From positions 1 through 33,479 of the forward strand of contig DATLNZ010000033.1 of NCBI GenBank assembly GCA_035536535.1: 33,479 nt of DNA, in the 5' to 3' direction. This DNA comes from Actinomycetota bacterium. Its GTDB lineage: Bacteria > Actinomycetota > JAICYB01. The notes beneath the pieces are model-generated. The model saw only the letters and a list, made by a program, of their open reading frames with translations, was not told the origin of the DNA and made no database searches. Of this stretch, positions 10,996 through 18,946 are shown piece after piece (the stretch's first letter is position 1; each line of letters starts with the position of its first letter). Both the position numbers and the translations under genes were made by a program.

Positions 10996-12067
10996 CGGGG
11001 CCCGCGCCCTCACCGGCGTCGTGGCGCGCCAGCGCGTCAAAGATCGAGTCGAGGTCGCCCTCCATCACCTGCGCCATGCCGTGCGCGCTGAAGCCGATCC
11101 TGTGGTCGGTGATCCGGTTCTGCGGGAAGTTGTAGGTCCGGATCTTCTCGGATCTGTCCCCGGTTCCCACCTGCGAACGCCTGGCGTCGGCCTGCTTGGC
11201 GTGCGCTTCGGCCTCCGCGCGTTCCTGCAGCTTGGCGTGCAGGATCTTCATGGCGCGCTCCCGGTTCTGCCTCTGCGACCTCTCCGACTGGCAGGCGACG
11301 ACGATGCCGCTCGGCACGTGCGTGAGCCGGACGGCCGAGTCGGTGGTGTTGACGTGCTGGCCGCCCGGTCCCGACGAGCGGTACGTGTCGACCTTCAGCT
11401 CGTCATCGGAGATCTGAACGTCAACCTCCTCGGCCTCCGCGAGGACCGCGACGGTCGCCGTCGAGGTGTGCGTCCGGCCGGCCGACTCCGTGGCGGGCAC
11501 CCGCTGGACCCGGTGCACCCCGGACTCGTACTTGAGCTTCGAGTAGGCCCCTTTGCCCCGGACCTCGAACGTCACCTCGCGGATGCCCCCCACCGGCGAA
11601 TCCGACACGTCCAGGATCTCGGTCTTCCACCGGCGGCGCTCCGCGTAGCGCTGGTACATGCGCATCAGCTCCGAGGCGAACAGAGCGGCTTCGTCGCCGC
11701 CGGCGCCGGCGCGGACCTCGATGATCACGCTGCGGTCGTCACGCGGGTCGCGTGGGCGCAGGATCTCCAGGAGCTGCCCCTCGAGCTCGGCCGCCGTGCG
11801 CCCGGCTTCGGACTCGCTGGAGCGGTAGAACTCCTGCTCCTCGGCGTCGGCCGACTGCGAAAGCAGGTCTCGCGCCTCGGCGGCCTCGTCCCGGGACGCC
11901 TTGTAGTCCGCGTAAAGCCGGACCGTCTCTTCCAGCGGGGCCATCTGCTTGGCGGCCTCCGTCGCACGCTGGTGGTCCGAAGCGACCTCAGGCGAGGCGA
12001 GCCGGGCCAGGAGGTCGTTGTACTCGGCCTCCATCTGGTCCAGGCGGGCAAGCAGCGCGGGATCCAT
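10988..12067 (-). CDS. prfA: Peptide chain release factor 1 (RF1)
   Basis: Decodes UAA and UAG stops and releases the peptide. 359 residues. The stop-codon tripeptide is PAT (191-193, in RVPATESAGRTHTST), which marks RF1 rather than RF2, and the peptidyl-release motif GGQ is at 235-237 (SGPGGQHVNTTDSAVR). Ends with a normal RF1 C-terminus. I start at the ATG at 12067; there is no Shine-Dalgarno site, and TATCCT lies 6 nt before the ATG, again like a leaderless start. A frame that stays open to 12160 runs through a strong hairpin and is not credible as protein. prmC follows with overlap. Confidence 0.97.
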   Translation of the reverse strand: MDPALLARLDQMEAEYNDLLARLASPEVASDHQRATEAAKQMAPLEETVRLYADYKASRDEAAEARDLLSQSADAEEQEFYRSSESEAGRTAAELEGQLLEILRPRDPRDDRSVIIEVRAGAGGDEAALFASELMRMYQRYAERRRWKTEILDVSDSPVGGIREVTFEVRGKGAYSKLKYESGVHRVQRVPATESAGRTHTSTATVAVLAEAEEVDVQISDDELKVDTYRSSGPGGQHVNTTDSAVRLTHVPSGIVVACQSERSQRQNRERAMKILHAKLQERAEAEAHAKQADARRSQVGTGDRSEKIRTYNFPQNRITDHRIGFSAHGMAQVMEGDLDSIFDALARHDAGEGAGPGA

Positions 12068-12073
12068 CACCCG

Positions 12074-12079
12074 AGGATA
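12074..12079 (-). promoter_or_regulatory. Candidate -10 element of a leaderless prfA promoter
   Basis: TATCCT on the minus strand, 6 nt upstream of the prfA ATG. I see no convincing -35. It lies at the end of the 329-base gap, where a promoter for the prfA-prmC-tsaC run is expected. Confidence 0.5.
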
Positions 12080-12127
12080 CGCGGCACAGGCCGGCCCAAA
12101 ACCGGGTGCACGCGCCGGCGAAATGCA

Positions 12128-12157
12128 GGAGCGCCGGGGACGGATCCCCGGCGCTCC
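12128..12157 (-). terminator. Strong GC hairpin, candidate terminator
   Basis: A perfect 13-bp stem (arms 12128-12140 and 12145-12157) with a 4-base loop. On the minus strand it is followed by TGCATTT, a poor U-tract, so intrinsic termination would be weak unless assisted; on the plus strand there is no T run. It would end transcripts coming from DUF1385 before the prfA promoter. Confidence 0.45.
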
Positions 12158-12257
12158 CAAACCTGGCGCTCGGGCGTTATCGCCAGGCCCACCTCCGAGT
12201 GGGCCTCGGACACTGTCCTCGGCCCCTCGGCACAGGCAGGGCGCTCCCGCGTGTACG

Positions 12258-12276
12258 GGGGATCGAACCGATCCCC
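12258..12276. repeat. Inverted repeat, 8-bp stem with 3-nt loop
   Basis: GGGGATCG (12258-12265) and CGATCCCC (12269-12276) are perfect inverses. It looks at first like a tRNA T-arm (GGTTCGATCC on the minus strand) but the stem and loop lengths do not fit one and no acceptor or anticodon arm is found. Confidence 0.6.
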
Positions 12277-12395
12277 ATACGGCGAAACCATCCCCGCCGG
12301 TGGGATTCGATAGTGCCGCACCGCTCCCACGAGCGGAGCGGACCGCTCCTCACCTCTACACCCGGACCGGCCTCGAGTCCAGCAACAGGGGCCGT

Positions 12396-13286
12396 TCAGC
12401 CATTCCCCGACGCCGACTCGAGCTCCCTCATCGCGGCCAGCGCCACGAGCACCTGGTCGTCGTCGGGCTCGCGCGTCGTGATCCGCTGCAGGGCCAGGCC
12501 CGGCAGCGTTATCAGCCTCACCAGGGGGTTGCGCGGGCGCCGGGCCGCGATCCGCAGCAGCTCATAGGCAAGGCCGGCCACGACAGGAACCAGCAGCACC
12601 CTGGAAAGCAGCCTCCACCACAGCGGGTCGCGCCCCACCACCGAGAAGACGCCCACGGACAGCATCATCACGAGAAACAGGAAGTTGGTCCCGCACCGAA
12701 CGTGAATGGTCGAGAACGGGCGCACGCCGTCGACCGTCGCGTCGGCGCCCGCCTCCCTGGCCGCGATCACCTTGTGCTCCGCGCCGTGGTACTGGAAGAC
12801 CCTGCGGATATCGCGCATGCGGGAGATCAGCAGGATGTACGCCAGCAGGATCCCTATCCTCAGGCCCCCCTCGGCTAGGTTTCGCAGGGGGTCCCGGTCT
12901 CCTCCCCCGCGCCCCGCGACCAGAGCCGGGATGACCACGAAAAGGACGATGAAGGCCACAAAGGACACCGCCATCGCGCCCGCGATCTCGCCCCGCGACG
13001 GCGGGTCGTCGGAGCCGGACGACTGCCGGGCCGATATGGACAGAGCCCGCATCCCGATCGACATTGCCTCGCCCAGCGCGACGACGCCCCTCACGCCGGC
13101 GGGATAAGTGCGCCCGGCCGAGGGGACGGGATGGCTCTCCACGTGGATGACGCCCTCAGGCCTGCGGACCGCCACCGCCCACCGGGCCGGGGAGCGCATC
13201 ATGACGCCCTCCATGAGGGCCTGGCCCCCGATCGAGTGGGCCTTGGCCTCCGCGCTGATCGAGCCTTCCGGTTTCTCGGCGCCCAC
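12396..13286 (-). CDS. DUF1385 membrane protein
   Basis: A conserved membrane protein of unknown biochemical role, 296 residues from the GTG at 13286. Recognised by GGQALMEGVMMRSP (about 20-33), FQYHGAEHKVIAA, STIHVRCGTNFLFLV and the C-terminal QRITTREPDDDQ, all hallmarks of DUF1385; the His, Glu, Arg and Cys of the central motifs suggest metal binding. Three to four hydrophobic helices lie between them. In many Gram-positives this gene sits with rpmE, prfA and prmC, as here. No Shine-Dalgarno site is seen before the GTG, only 11 nt after the thyX stop, so the start is uncertain by up to 20 residues. Confidence 0.88.
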   Translation of the reverse strand: MGAEKPEGSISAEAKAHSIGGQALMEGVMMRSPARWAVAVRRPEGVIHVESHPVPSAGRTYPAGVRGVVALGEAMSIGMRALSISARQSSGSDDPPSRGEIAGAMAVSFVAFIVLFVVIPALVAGRGGGDRDPLRNLAEGGLRIGILLAYILLISRMRDIRRVFQYHGAEHKVIAAREAGADATVDGVRPFSTIHVRCGTNFLFLVMMLSVGVFSVVGRDPLWWRLLSRVLLVPVVAGLAYELLRIAARRPRNPLVRLITLPGLALQRITTREPDDDQVLVALAAMRELESASGNG

Positions 13287-13297
13287 CGGCTAGGCCA

Positions 13298-14209
13298 CTA
13301 GACCTTGCGCCAGTCGGTGCCGGCGGCGTAGGTGCCGTCGGGCAGCTCGCGGACGGTGTAGTCGGCGAACAGCGCGGGCTCGGCGGCCCTCAGGCACAAG
13401 AAGATCCTCAGGAACAGGTCGCGGATCTCGATCTCTGCGTGGGGGTCGGTGCGCATCTCGATCATGTGGCGCCAGGCGCGGACGTTGCCGCTCATCACGA
13501 TCAGAGTCTCGGCCTCGTTGGGCAGCACCGACCGTGCCGCCTGCTGCACGCGCTTGCGGAGGTCGGTCGCGGCCTCGGCCCCCAGGCGGGGGTCTCCGTC
13601 GGCCTGCAGAGCCGCCAGCTCCGAGGCGACCTCTTCGTACTCCCGGGCCAGCGTGTCGATGCGCTGCTCAAAGCGCTTGTGCAGGGACGGTACCTCCCGG
13701 TACTCGGGCCGCTCGACGAAGCGCAGCACCCGTCCGGACACGTACCGCTGCGAGAGCTGTGAGTAGGCCGTCCCGGCCCGGTGACGGATGACCTCGTGGG
13801 AGGTGGACCGCGACACCCCGTAGAGAAGAAACGAGTAGGAGGCGTGCTCGTAGACCGACCCGTGGCCGGACGACGACAGGTTGTCGAAGTACCGTTGCGC
13901 GTTGTCATTGTGGGTGCGCTTGGGAGAGAAGCTTGCGTAGCAGGTCTGTCCCGCCAGCTTCAGCAGCTGCGCTCCCGGAGGCAGGGCCGTGGGATCCTGG
14001 AGGTAGTCGGGGAAACCCAGCTGCTCGTCGTAGCCCTCGAGGAACCCGCGGAGGCCGTCGAGCCCCACCTCCGGACGGGCCACCATGACGACGCCGGCGT
14101 GCTTCAGGTAGGGCGTGCCCGAATCGGTCCTGTAGACGCCGGAGTGCAGGTGAGGCAGGCCGCCCGAATGGGCGCCGCCCAGCCGCTCGAAAAGCTTCTG
14201 GGGCTCCAC
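13298..14209 (-). CDS. thyX: Flavin-dependent thymidylate synthase
   Basis: Makes dTMP from dUMP using 5,10-methylene-THF and FAD/NADPH. The 303-residue protein is longer than the 220-250 of classic ThyX, with an extra 60-80 residues at the N-terminus. The signature reads RHRAGTAYSQLSQRY: RHR followed by eight residues before Ser, one more than in the textbook RHRX7S. Other ThyX features are EHASYSFLLYGVSRSTSHEVIRHR before it and GNVRAWRHMIEMR near the C-terminus. I therefore read it as the long ThyX subfamily. The start is GTG at 14209, without Shine-Dalgarno but with TAGGCT 6 nt upstream. Confidence 0.92.
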   Translation of the reverse strand: MEPQKLFERLGGAHSGGLPHLHSGVYRTDSGTPYLKHAGVVMVARPEVGLDGLRGFLEGYDEQLGFPDYLQDPTALPPGAQLLKLAGQTCYASFSPKRTHNDNAQRYFDNLSSSGHGSVYEHASYSFLLYGVSRSTSHEVIRHRAGTAYSQLSQRYVSGRVLRFVERPEYREVPSLHKRFEQRIDTLAREYEEVASELAALQADGDPRLGAEAATDLRKRVQQAARSVLPNEAETLIVMSGNVRAWRHMIEMRTDPHAEIEIRDLFLRIFLCLRAAEPALFADYTVRELPDGTYAAGTDWRKV

Positions 14210-14215
14210 GGCAGC

Positions 14216-14221
14216 AGCCTA
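14216..14221 (-). promoter_or_regulatory. Candidate -10 element of a leaderless thyX promoter
   Basis: TAGGCT on the minus strand, 6 nt before the thyX GTG, in the 35-nt gap after rpmE. No clear -35. Confidence 0.5.
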
Positions 14222-14244
14222 GACCCGACGGCGGACAGCCGCAG

Positions 14245-14475
14245 CTAGCGCTTCTTCGCCGGCTTGTTCAGCGCCTCGGTCTTCTGCTGGCGCTTGTTGA
14301 AACGGTCGACACGGCCTCCCACGTCGATGAACTTCTGCTTGCCCGTGTAGAAGGGGTGGCATTCCGAGCAGATCTCCACCTTGATCTCGCCCTTGACGGT
14401 CCGAGTGACGAACTCGGCACCGCAGGCGCAGTGGACCTTGCAGAATCCGTAGGCAGGGTGCACTTCCTTTTTCAT
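14245..14475 (-). CDS. rpmE: 50S ribosomal protein L31, zinc-binding type
   Basis: Small 50S protein of 76 residues at the central protuberance. It is the zinc-containing form: Cys16, Cys18, Cys37 and Cys40 (VHCACGAEF and [16 protein letters not shown]) make the site. The C-terminus has a Lys-rich extension ([11 protein letters not shown]). The ATG overlaps the rho stop (ATGA) and GGGAGGAGG precedes it, so it is the last gene of the rho run. Confidence 0.98.
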   Translation of the reverse strand: MKKEVHPAYGFCKVHCACGAEFVTRTVKGEIKVEICSECHPFYTGKQKFIDVGGRVDRFNKRQQKTEALNKPAKKR

Positions 14476-15920
14476 CCCTTGCCTCCTCCCGGGTGCTTGG
14501 AGATCTCCTTGAGAAACTCTGCGTTGGACTTCGTCTGCTTCATCTTCTCGATGAGAAGTTCGATCGCCTGCGCCGCATCCAGCGCGTGCAGCACCCGGCG
14601 CAGCCGCCAGGCGAGCTGAAGCTCCTCGGGAGCCATCAGCAGCTCCTCCTTGCGGGTGCCCGAGCCCTCCACGTTGATGGCCGGGAAAAGCCTCTTCTCG
14701 GCCAGGGAGCGGTCCAGACGAACCTCCATGTTACCGGTCCCCTTGAATTCCTCAAAGATGACCTCGTCCATCCTGGAGCCGGTCTCGACCAGGCACGACG
14801 CGATGATCGTGAAGCTGCCGCCCTCCTCGATGTTGCGGGCCTTGCCGAAGAACCTCTTGGGGGCTCCGAGCGCGGTCGAGTCGATACCTCCCGACAGGAT
14901 CTTGCCGGAGGCCGGAGCGGCCAGGTTGTAGGCCCTGGCCATTCGGGTGATGGAGTCCAGCAGGACGACCACGTCCATGCCGACCTCCGACAGCCTCATC
15001 GCCCGCTCGAGCACCAGCTCGGTGACCTGGATGTGGTCGTCGGCCGGCCGGTCGAACGTCGAAGCGACGACCTCGGCCGCCTTGACCGTCCGCTTCCAGT
15101 CGGTGACCTCCTCGGGCCGCTCGTCTACGAGCAGCACGATGATGTGGCACTCCGGGTTGTTTTCGATGATCGCGTTGGCGATCTGCTTGAGGATCGTCGT
15201 CTTTCCCGCCTTCGGGGGCGACACGACCATTCCTCGCTGGCCCTTGCCGATCGGGCACACCAGGTCCAGGATCCGCTCGGCGTATCCCTTCGGCTCGTTC
15301 TCCAGCCGGAGCCGGTCGTCCGGAAACAGCGCCGTCAGCTTGTCGAACACCGGACGCGACCGCGTGCGGTCGGGGTCCATGTTGTTCACGGACTCGATCC
15401 GCAGGAGCGCGAAATACTTCTCGCCTTCCTTCGGGGGCCGGATCAGTCCGGACACCTCGTCACCGCGCCGCAGCGAGAAGCGGCGAACCTGGGACATCGA
15501 CACGTACACGTCCTCGTCGCTGGGAAGGTATCCCTGCGTGCGCAGAAAGCCGTAACCATCGGGCAGCACGTCCAGGACCCCGCGCCGGTACAGGAACCCT
15601 TCGTCCTCGGCGCGCCGTGACAGGATCGCGGTGACGAGGTCCGGCTTCTTCATCTCCTCGGCGCCGTCGATGTTCGACTCGGCCGCCATGGTCAGCAGCT
15701 CGTGCGGCTCCTTTGCTTCCAGCGCCGTGCGGTCGACGTCCATGCGGGCGTCGGCCTGGGCCTCCATCTCGTTGTCGACCTCGGGGAACCCGTGGTCCAT
15801 GTGACGCGGACGGCCACCGCCTCTGCGGGGTCCGCCGCCGCGCCTGTTCTGTCCACGGGGGCCGGGCCTGCGCCCTCCGCCGCCTCCACCGCCGCCTCCA
15901 CTGCTTCCGCCTTGGTTCAT
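14472..15920 (-). CDS. rho: Transcription termination factor Rho
   Basis: Hexameric RNA helicase that ends transcription at C-rich RNA. From the ATG at 15920 it has 482 residues. Residues 1-42 are a Gly/Arg-rich low-complexity basic segment, typical of the N-terminal extensions of actinobacterial Rho; then a Rho_N domain (about 60-105), an RNA-binding cold-shock-like domain ([15 protein letters not shown]), Walker A (SPPKAGKTT), Walker B ([16 protein letters not shown]) and the conserved C-terminal region ending in helix [16 protein letters not shown]. The start overlaps the transaldolase stop as ATGA. The frame extends to 16136 only as an out-of-frame shadow of that gene. Confidence 0.97.
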   Translation of the reverse strand: MNQGGSSGGGGGGGGGRRPGPRGQNRRGGGPRRGGGRPRHMDHGFPEVDNEMEAQADARMDVDRTALEAKEPHELLTMAAESNIDGAEEMKKPDLVTAILSRRAEDEGFLYRRGVLDVLPDGYGFLRTQGYLPSDEDVYVSMSQVRRFSLRRGDEVSGLIRPPKEGEKYFALLRIESVNNMDPDRTRSRPVFDKLTALFPDDRLRLENEPKGYAERILDLVCPIGKGQRGMVVSPPKAGKTTILKQIANAIIENNPECHIIVLLVDERPEEVTDWKRTVKAAEVVASTFDRPADDHIQVTELVLERAMRLSEVGMDVVVLLDSITRMARAYNLAAPASGKILSGGIDSTALGAPKRFFGKARNIEEGGSFTIIASCLVETGSRMDEVIFEEFKGTGNMEVRLDRSLAEKRLFPAINVEGSGTRKEELLMAPEELQLAWRLRRVLHALDAAQAIELLIEKMKQTKSNAEFLKEISKHPGGGKG

Positions 15921-16579
15921 GCTCCCAACGCCTCCCGTGCCTTTTCCCAATCGTCCAAGAACCGTTTCAGCCCGATGTCGGTCATCGGGTGCTTCACGAG
16001 CTTTTCGAACACGTCGAACGGCATCGTCGCCGCGCCCGATCCCATCCGTGCCGCCTCCACCACGTGCATGGGGTGCCGCAGCGACGACGCCAGCACCTCG
16101 GCCTCGAAGCCGTAGTTGGCGACGACCTCGATGCACTGCGACAGGATCTCCATGCCCCCGGACGCGTAGTCATCGATGCGTCCGAGGAAAGGTGAGATGA
16201 AGTTGGCCCCCGCCTTGGCTGCCAGCAGCGCCTGGGCCGGCGAGAACACCAGTGTCATGTTCACCCTCATTCCCCGGCTTCTCGCCTGCTTGGTGGCGGC
16301 AAGCCCCGCTGGGATGCAGGGGAACTTGATGATGATGTTGTCGGCGATCCCGGCGAGATCCGTGGCCTCGCGCATCATTTCGTCCACGTCCGTTGAAACG
16401 ACCTCGGCGGAGACGGGACCTTCGACCTCGGCGCAGATCTCCTTGAGCATCTGCCGGTAGTCCTTTGAGCCCGCCTCCTTGGCGAGCAGGGACGGGTTGG
16501 TCGTGACACCGTCCAGGACACCCCACGAGTTGATGTGCTGGATTTCGCTGAGCTTCGCGGTGTCCAGGAAAAGCTTCAT
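15917..16579 (-). CDS. tal: Transaldolase (small FSA/TalC-type)
   Basis: Cytoplasmic Schiff-base aldolase of the pentose phosphate pathway, moving a dihydroxyacetone unit between sugar phosphates; some members act as fructose-6-phosphate aldolase. 220 residues, the short decameric type. The Schiff-base lysine is Lys85 in NIIIKFPCIPAGL; DTAKLSEI, GVTTNPSLLAKE, NMTLVFSPAQALLAAKAGA and SPFLGRIDD fit the transaldolase branch also found next to rho in Bacillus-type genomes. It overlaps the 2-phosphoglycerate kinase stop and the rho start, both as ATGA, so all three are translated together. Confidence 0.94.
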   Translation of the reverse strand: MKLFLDTAKLSEIQHINSWGVLDGVTTNPSLLAKEAGSKDYRQMLKEICAEVEGPVSAEVVSTDVDEMMREATDLAGIADNIIIKFPCIPAGLAATKQARSRGMRVNMTLVFSPAQALLAAKAGANFISPFLGRIDDYASGGMEILSQCIEVVANYGFEAEVLASSLRHPMHVVEAARMGSGAATMPFDVFEKLVKHPMTDIGLKRFLDDWEKAREALGA

Positions 16580-17598
16580 GTTTCCTCCTTCGGCGCCCGC
16601 GCTTTAGCCGGGGTCTTGGCGGTCTTCGCGGGTTGCGCCCCGTTGCCGTCGGCCGTCCTGCCCACCGCAGCCGTGACGACGTGGTCCACGACATTGGCCA
16701 GCGTCGCGTCGAGGCTGTAGGAGGGGATGACGTGCGCGCCGCGCTGCAGGGCGAGCGATCGGATGTACTTCTGCACTTTGCGGATATTTGCGAACGACGT
16801 CAAGTACTTGTCCACCCCGCGGCTCCTCGAGTCCTGGCTGCGCAGGGCGAAATGCGACCGGTGAAGGTCCTCGTCCTCGACGGTGATGATGAGCGGGACG
16901 TGCACCGCCTTCTCCTGCCAGGGGCCCTCCAGGTATCCGGGCACCAGGTGCGCGCCTTCGATGATCAGGTCGGTTCCCTCGAGCACGGACCTTTCGATCA
17001 GGGCCTGGATCCCGACGGCCACCGCGCGCACCTGCTCCTCGAACCCGACGATCACCGGGTCCGCGGACCGCGGTATCGGATGGCGCAGCGCCTGGTCGGC
17101 CTCAAACGACGAGACGTGGAGCGTCGGCATGATGTTCTCGCTGAAAAGCGACCTCATCACCTCGCGGATCGCGTCGGTGGACACGATCCGCGTGATCCCC
17201 AGCCGCGCCGCCAGCTGGGTGGCGATGGTTGACTTGCCCACCCCGGTCGCGCCTCCAATGAGCACGATCAGAGGCAGCTCCAGGTCGGCGACCGACTGCC
17301 ATCGGCGATAGGTGTTCGCGTACCGGTCCCCGATCATCTCGGCCAGCGTCGTCGCGGCGATGTCGCGCAGCTCCTCGCGGCTGATCTCGAGCCTGCCCGT
17401 CGAAAGCAGCTCGTCCTCGATGCGTTCGGCGACCAGATACGCACGCGAGGGCGAGATCCCGGTCGCCGTGATCGAAGTGGCCATGAGCCCCTTGGAGTAG
17501 GGAAGTCCCGCGAAGTCGGTGACGACTATGTGGCGGGCCTCCTTGGCCTTGGAAGGCGAGGAACCGGTGCGTGGACCTTTGGCCGGTCCTTGAGGCAT
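16576..17598 (-). CDS. 2-phosphoglycerate kinase
   Basis: Predicted to phosphorylate 2-phosphoglycerate with ATP to 2,3-bisphosphoglycerate, the first committed step to cyclic 2,3-diphosphoglycerate as known from Methanothermus and Methanothermobacter. 340 residues. An ATP-cone-like N-terminal domain (about 20-100, with LPYSKGLMATSITATGIS) precedes the kinase domain: P-loop GGATGVGKST (115-124), then TRIVSTDAIREVMR (136-149) and a LHVSSFEA segment. This two-part build is that of archaeal 2PGK. The last 30 residues are a Lys/Ala/Pro tail. GGGAG stands before the ATG, 25 nt after the cyclic-DPG synthetase gene. A kinase for another small phosphorylated acid cannot be excluded, but the neighbour supports the call. 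Confidence 0.85.
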   Translation of the reverse strand: MPQGPAKGPRTGSSPSKAKEARHIVVTDFAGLPYSKGLMATSITATGISPSRAYLVAERIEDELLSTGRLEISREELRDIAATTLAEMIGDRYANTYRRWQSVADLELPLIVLIGGATGVGKSTIATQLAARLGITRIVSTDAIREVMRSLFSENIMPTLHVSSFEADQALRHPIPRSADPVIVGFEEQVRAVAVGIQALIERSVLEGTDLIIEGAHLVPGYLEGPWQEKAVHVPLIITVEDEDLHRSHFALRSQDSRSRGVDKYLTSFANIRKVQKYIRSLALQRGAHVIPSYSLDATLANVVDHVVTAAVGRTADGNGAQPAKTAKTPAKARAPKEET

Positions 17599-17623
17599 GT
17601 GCTTTCTCCCGGACCCCCGCCGC

Positions 17624-18946
17624 TTACGGCGAGCGGTCCTGTGCTCTGGACAGTGCGAAATCGAAGGCCTCCGCTACGCCGGTTCCCTCAGGCTCGTTAT
17701 CGATGAACACGACCCTGCGGCCCGACCCGCGAGCGGCCCTCGCCGCGACGTCGATCCCACCGGCCTTGACCTCAGTCAGAAGCACGTCGTGATCCGGCGC
17801 CTCCCGGAGCTCCCGCTCCAGATCTTCGCGCTTGGCCAGTGAATGGCTGATACCCACTACCCGGCACCCGTGCGCCTCCCGGAGGTGTCCGGTCAGACGT
17901 GACCCCGTGTCCGGCGGCGAGGTGGTGCAAACGTAAACCTTGCATCCGGAGACGTCCTCGAGCGGCTTCGGTCGGAAGACCGTGCGAATGACCTCGATCC
18001 GGGGAGAGACCTCACGGATTGCGGCCTCCATCTCGGAGGCGGCTCCGGGTTCTTCCGACATGGTAACAATCGCGAGGTCCGACAGCAACACCCGGTAGGG
18101 GCCGAGGTAGCCGCGGACGACGTCAGGGTGTGACGACGCCGGAACGCAGATGACCCCGGCGGCCGCGGCAACCGGAGGGATGGCGGCTCCGGAGCCCTCC
18201 AGGATGACGAGGCTTTCGTCGCGGTCCTGGGCGATTCGTACTCCCGCCTCGACATTGGACATCGATACCGCGCCGGCCAGTCCTCCTCCCACGCGACGGC
18301 ACCCGACGGTCGGCACACGGGACGTGACGGCGTCCTCGATGTAGTCGCTTGCCGCGTGCTTGCCCGCGTCCGCCAGCGCCACCAGCGCGTCCACCGAAAG
18401 GTCGGAGTCGACGTCCAGCACCTCAGGGGGGTCCGGCCCTCCCCGCCCCATCGCGATGACGATCGGGCGAAGTCCGGTCTGCACGGCTCGTCGTGCGATG
18501 GCTCCCGCGATGGCGGTCTTGCCGGTCCGCTTGCCCGTGGCGATCACGCGCAAAGAGGCCTTTGTCAGCAGGCGCGGCATGGGGGCCGGGCGCAGCTCGA
18601 AGTCGGCCCCCCGGTAGGTCGCTCCCGCCAATAGCGCCACCGTCGCGAGCCGGAACCGGTCGGCCGGCGTCACGACAGGTTCGTCGGAGAGGTCCAACAC
18701 CTCCGACGGACGGTGAGTGGCGACCAGGTCGCCGAGGGCCTTCTCCCTGTTGCCGCTGCCGTCGCGGACCGGCACCCCGTACGTCCGCTCGAGGTCGTGG
18801 GCGCCGACCTTCTCGGTCCCGCCGGCCATGAGCGCCGCGACCACGTCGCGGCCCTGGTCGCGCAGCCGCCGGATCGCCTCTCCCACCAGCGGCGGGTAGT
18901 GCTCTCCATCCACCACGACGACGACCCTGGGGGGCCCGTCCGTCAC
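17624..18946 (-). CDS. Cyclic 2,3-diphosphoglycerate synthetase
   Basis: Predicted to close 2,3-bisphosphoglycerate to the cyclic diphosphate in an ATP-dependent step, giving a compatible solute so far best known from hyperthermophilic methanogens. 440 residues from GTG, near the archaeal length of about 460. Features I recognise: VVVVVDGEHYPPLVGEA at the N-terminus (8-24), a P-loop-like TGKRTGKT (137-144), MGRGGPDPPEV (166-176), and the long conserved stretch GKHAASDYIEDAV with TVGCRRVGGGLAG (195-225). The GTG start overlaps the methyltransferase stop as GTGA; the frame is open upstream to 19027 inside that gene. The archaeal genes were characterised; function in this organism is inferred. 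Confidence 0.85.
   Translation of the reverse strand: MTDGPPRVVVVVDGEHYPPLVGEAIRRLRDQGRDVVAALMAGGTEKVGAHDLERTYGVPVRDGSGNREKALGDLVATHRPSEVLDLSDEPVVTPADRFRLATVALLAGATYRGADFELRPAPMPRLLTKASLRVIATGKRTGKTAIAGAIARRAVQTGLRPIVIAMGRGGPDPPEVLDVDSDLSVDALVALADAGKHAASDYIEDAVTSRVPTVGCRRVGGGLAGAVSMSNVEAGVRIAQDRDESLVILEGSGAAIPPVAAAAGVICVPASSHPDVVRGYLGPYRVLLSDLAIVTMSEEPGAASEMEAAIREVSPRIEVIRTVFRPKPLEDVSGCKVYVCTTSPPDTGSRLTGHLREAHGCRVVGISHSLAKREDLERELREAPDHDVLLTEVKAGGIDVAARAARGSGRRVVFIDNEPEGTGVAEAFDFALSRAQDRSP

Larger units (their letters stand above)
12080..12395 (-). other. Intergenic region rich in inverted repeats; possible structured RNA
   Basis: The only gap above 300 bases. It holds several stem-loops: 12128-12157 (13 bp, 4-nt loop), 12162-12187 (7 bp), 12185-12206 (8 bp, 6-nt loop), 12258-12276 (8 bp, 3-nt loop) and a set of CCGCTCC/GGAGCGG repeats at 12321-12349. 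I could not match it to a tRNA, tmRNA, SRP RNA, 6S RNA or a riboswitch I know. An 87-codon minus-strand frame crosses it but resembles no family and includes the hairpins. It could be a small RNA ending at the 13-bp hairpin, the 3' region of the thyX-DUF1385 message, or both. Confidence 0.45.

Noticed and set aside
12258-12276. A tRNA-like GGTTCGATCC on the minus strand
   Set aside because: The stem is 8 bp with a 3-nt loop, not 5 bp with 7, and no acceptor, D or anticodon arm can be built around it.
12067-12330. An 87-codon minus-strand frame in the gap before prfA
   Set aside because: It crosses the 13-bp and 8-bp hairpins, runs into the prfA start, lacks a ribosome site and resembles no protein family; high GC keeps frames open by chance.
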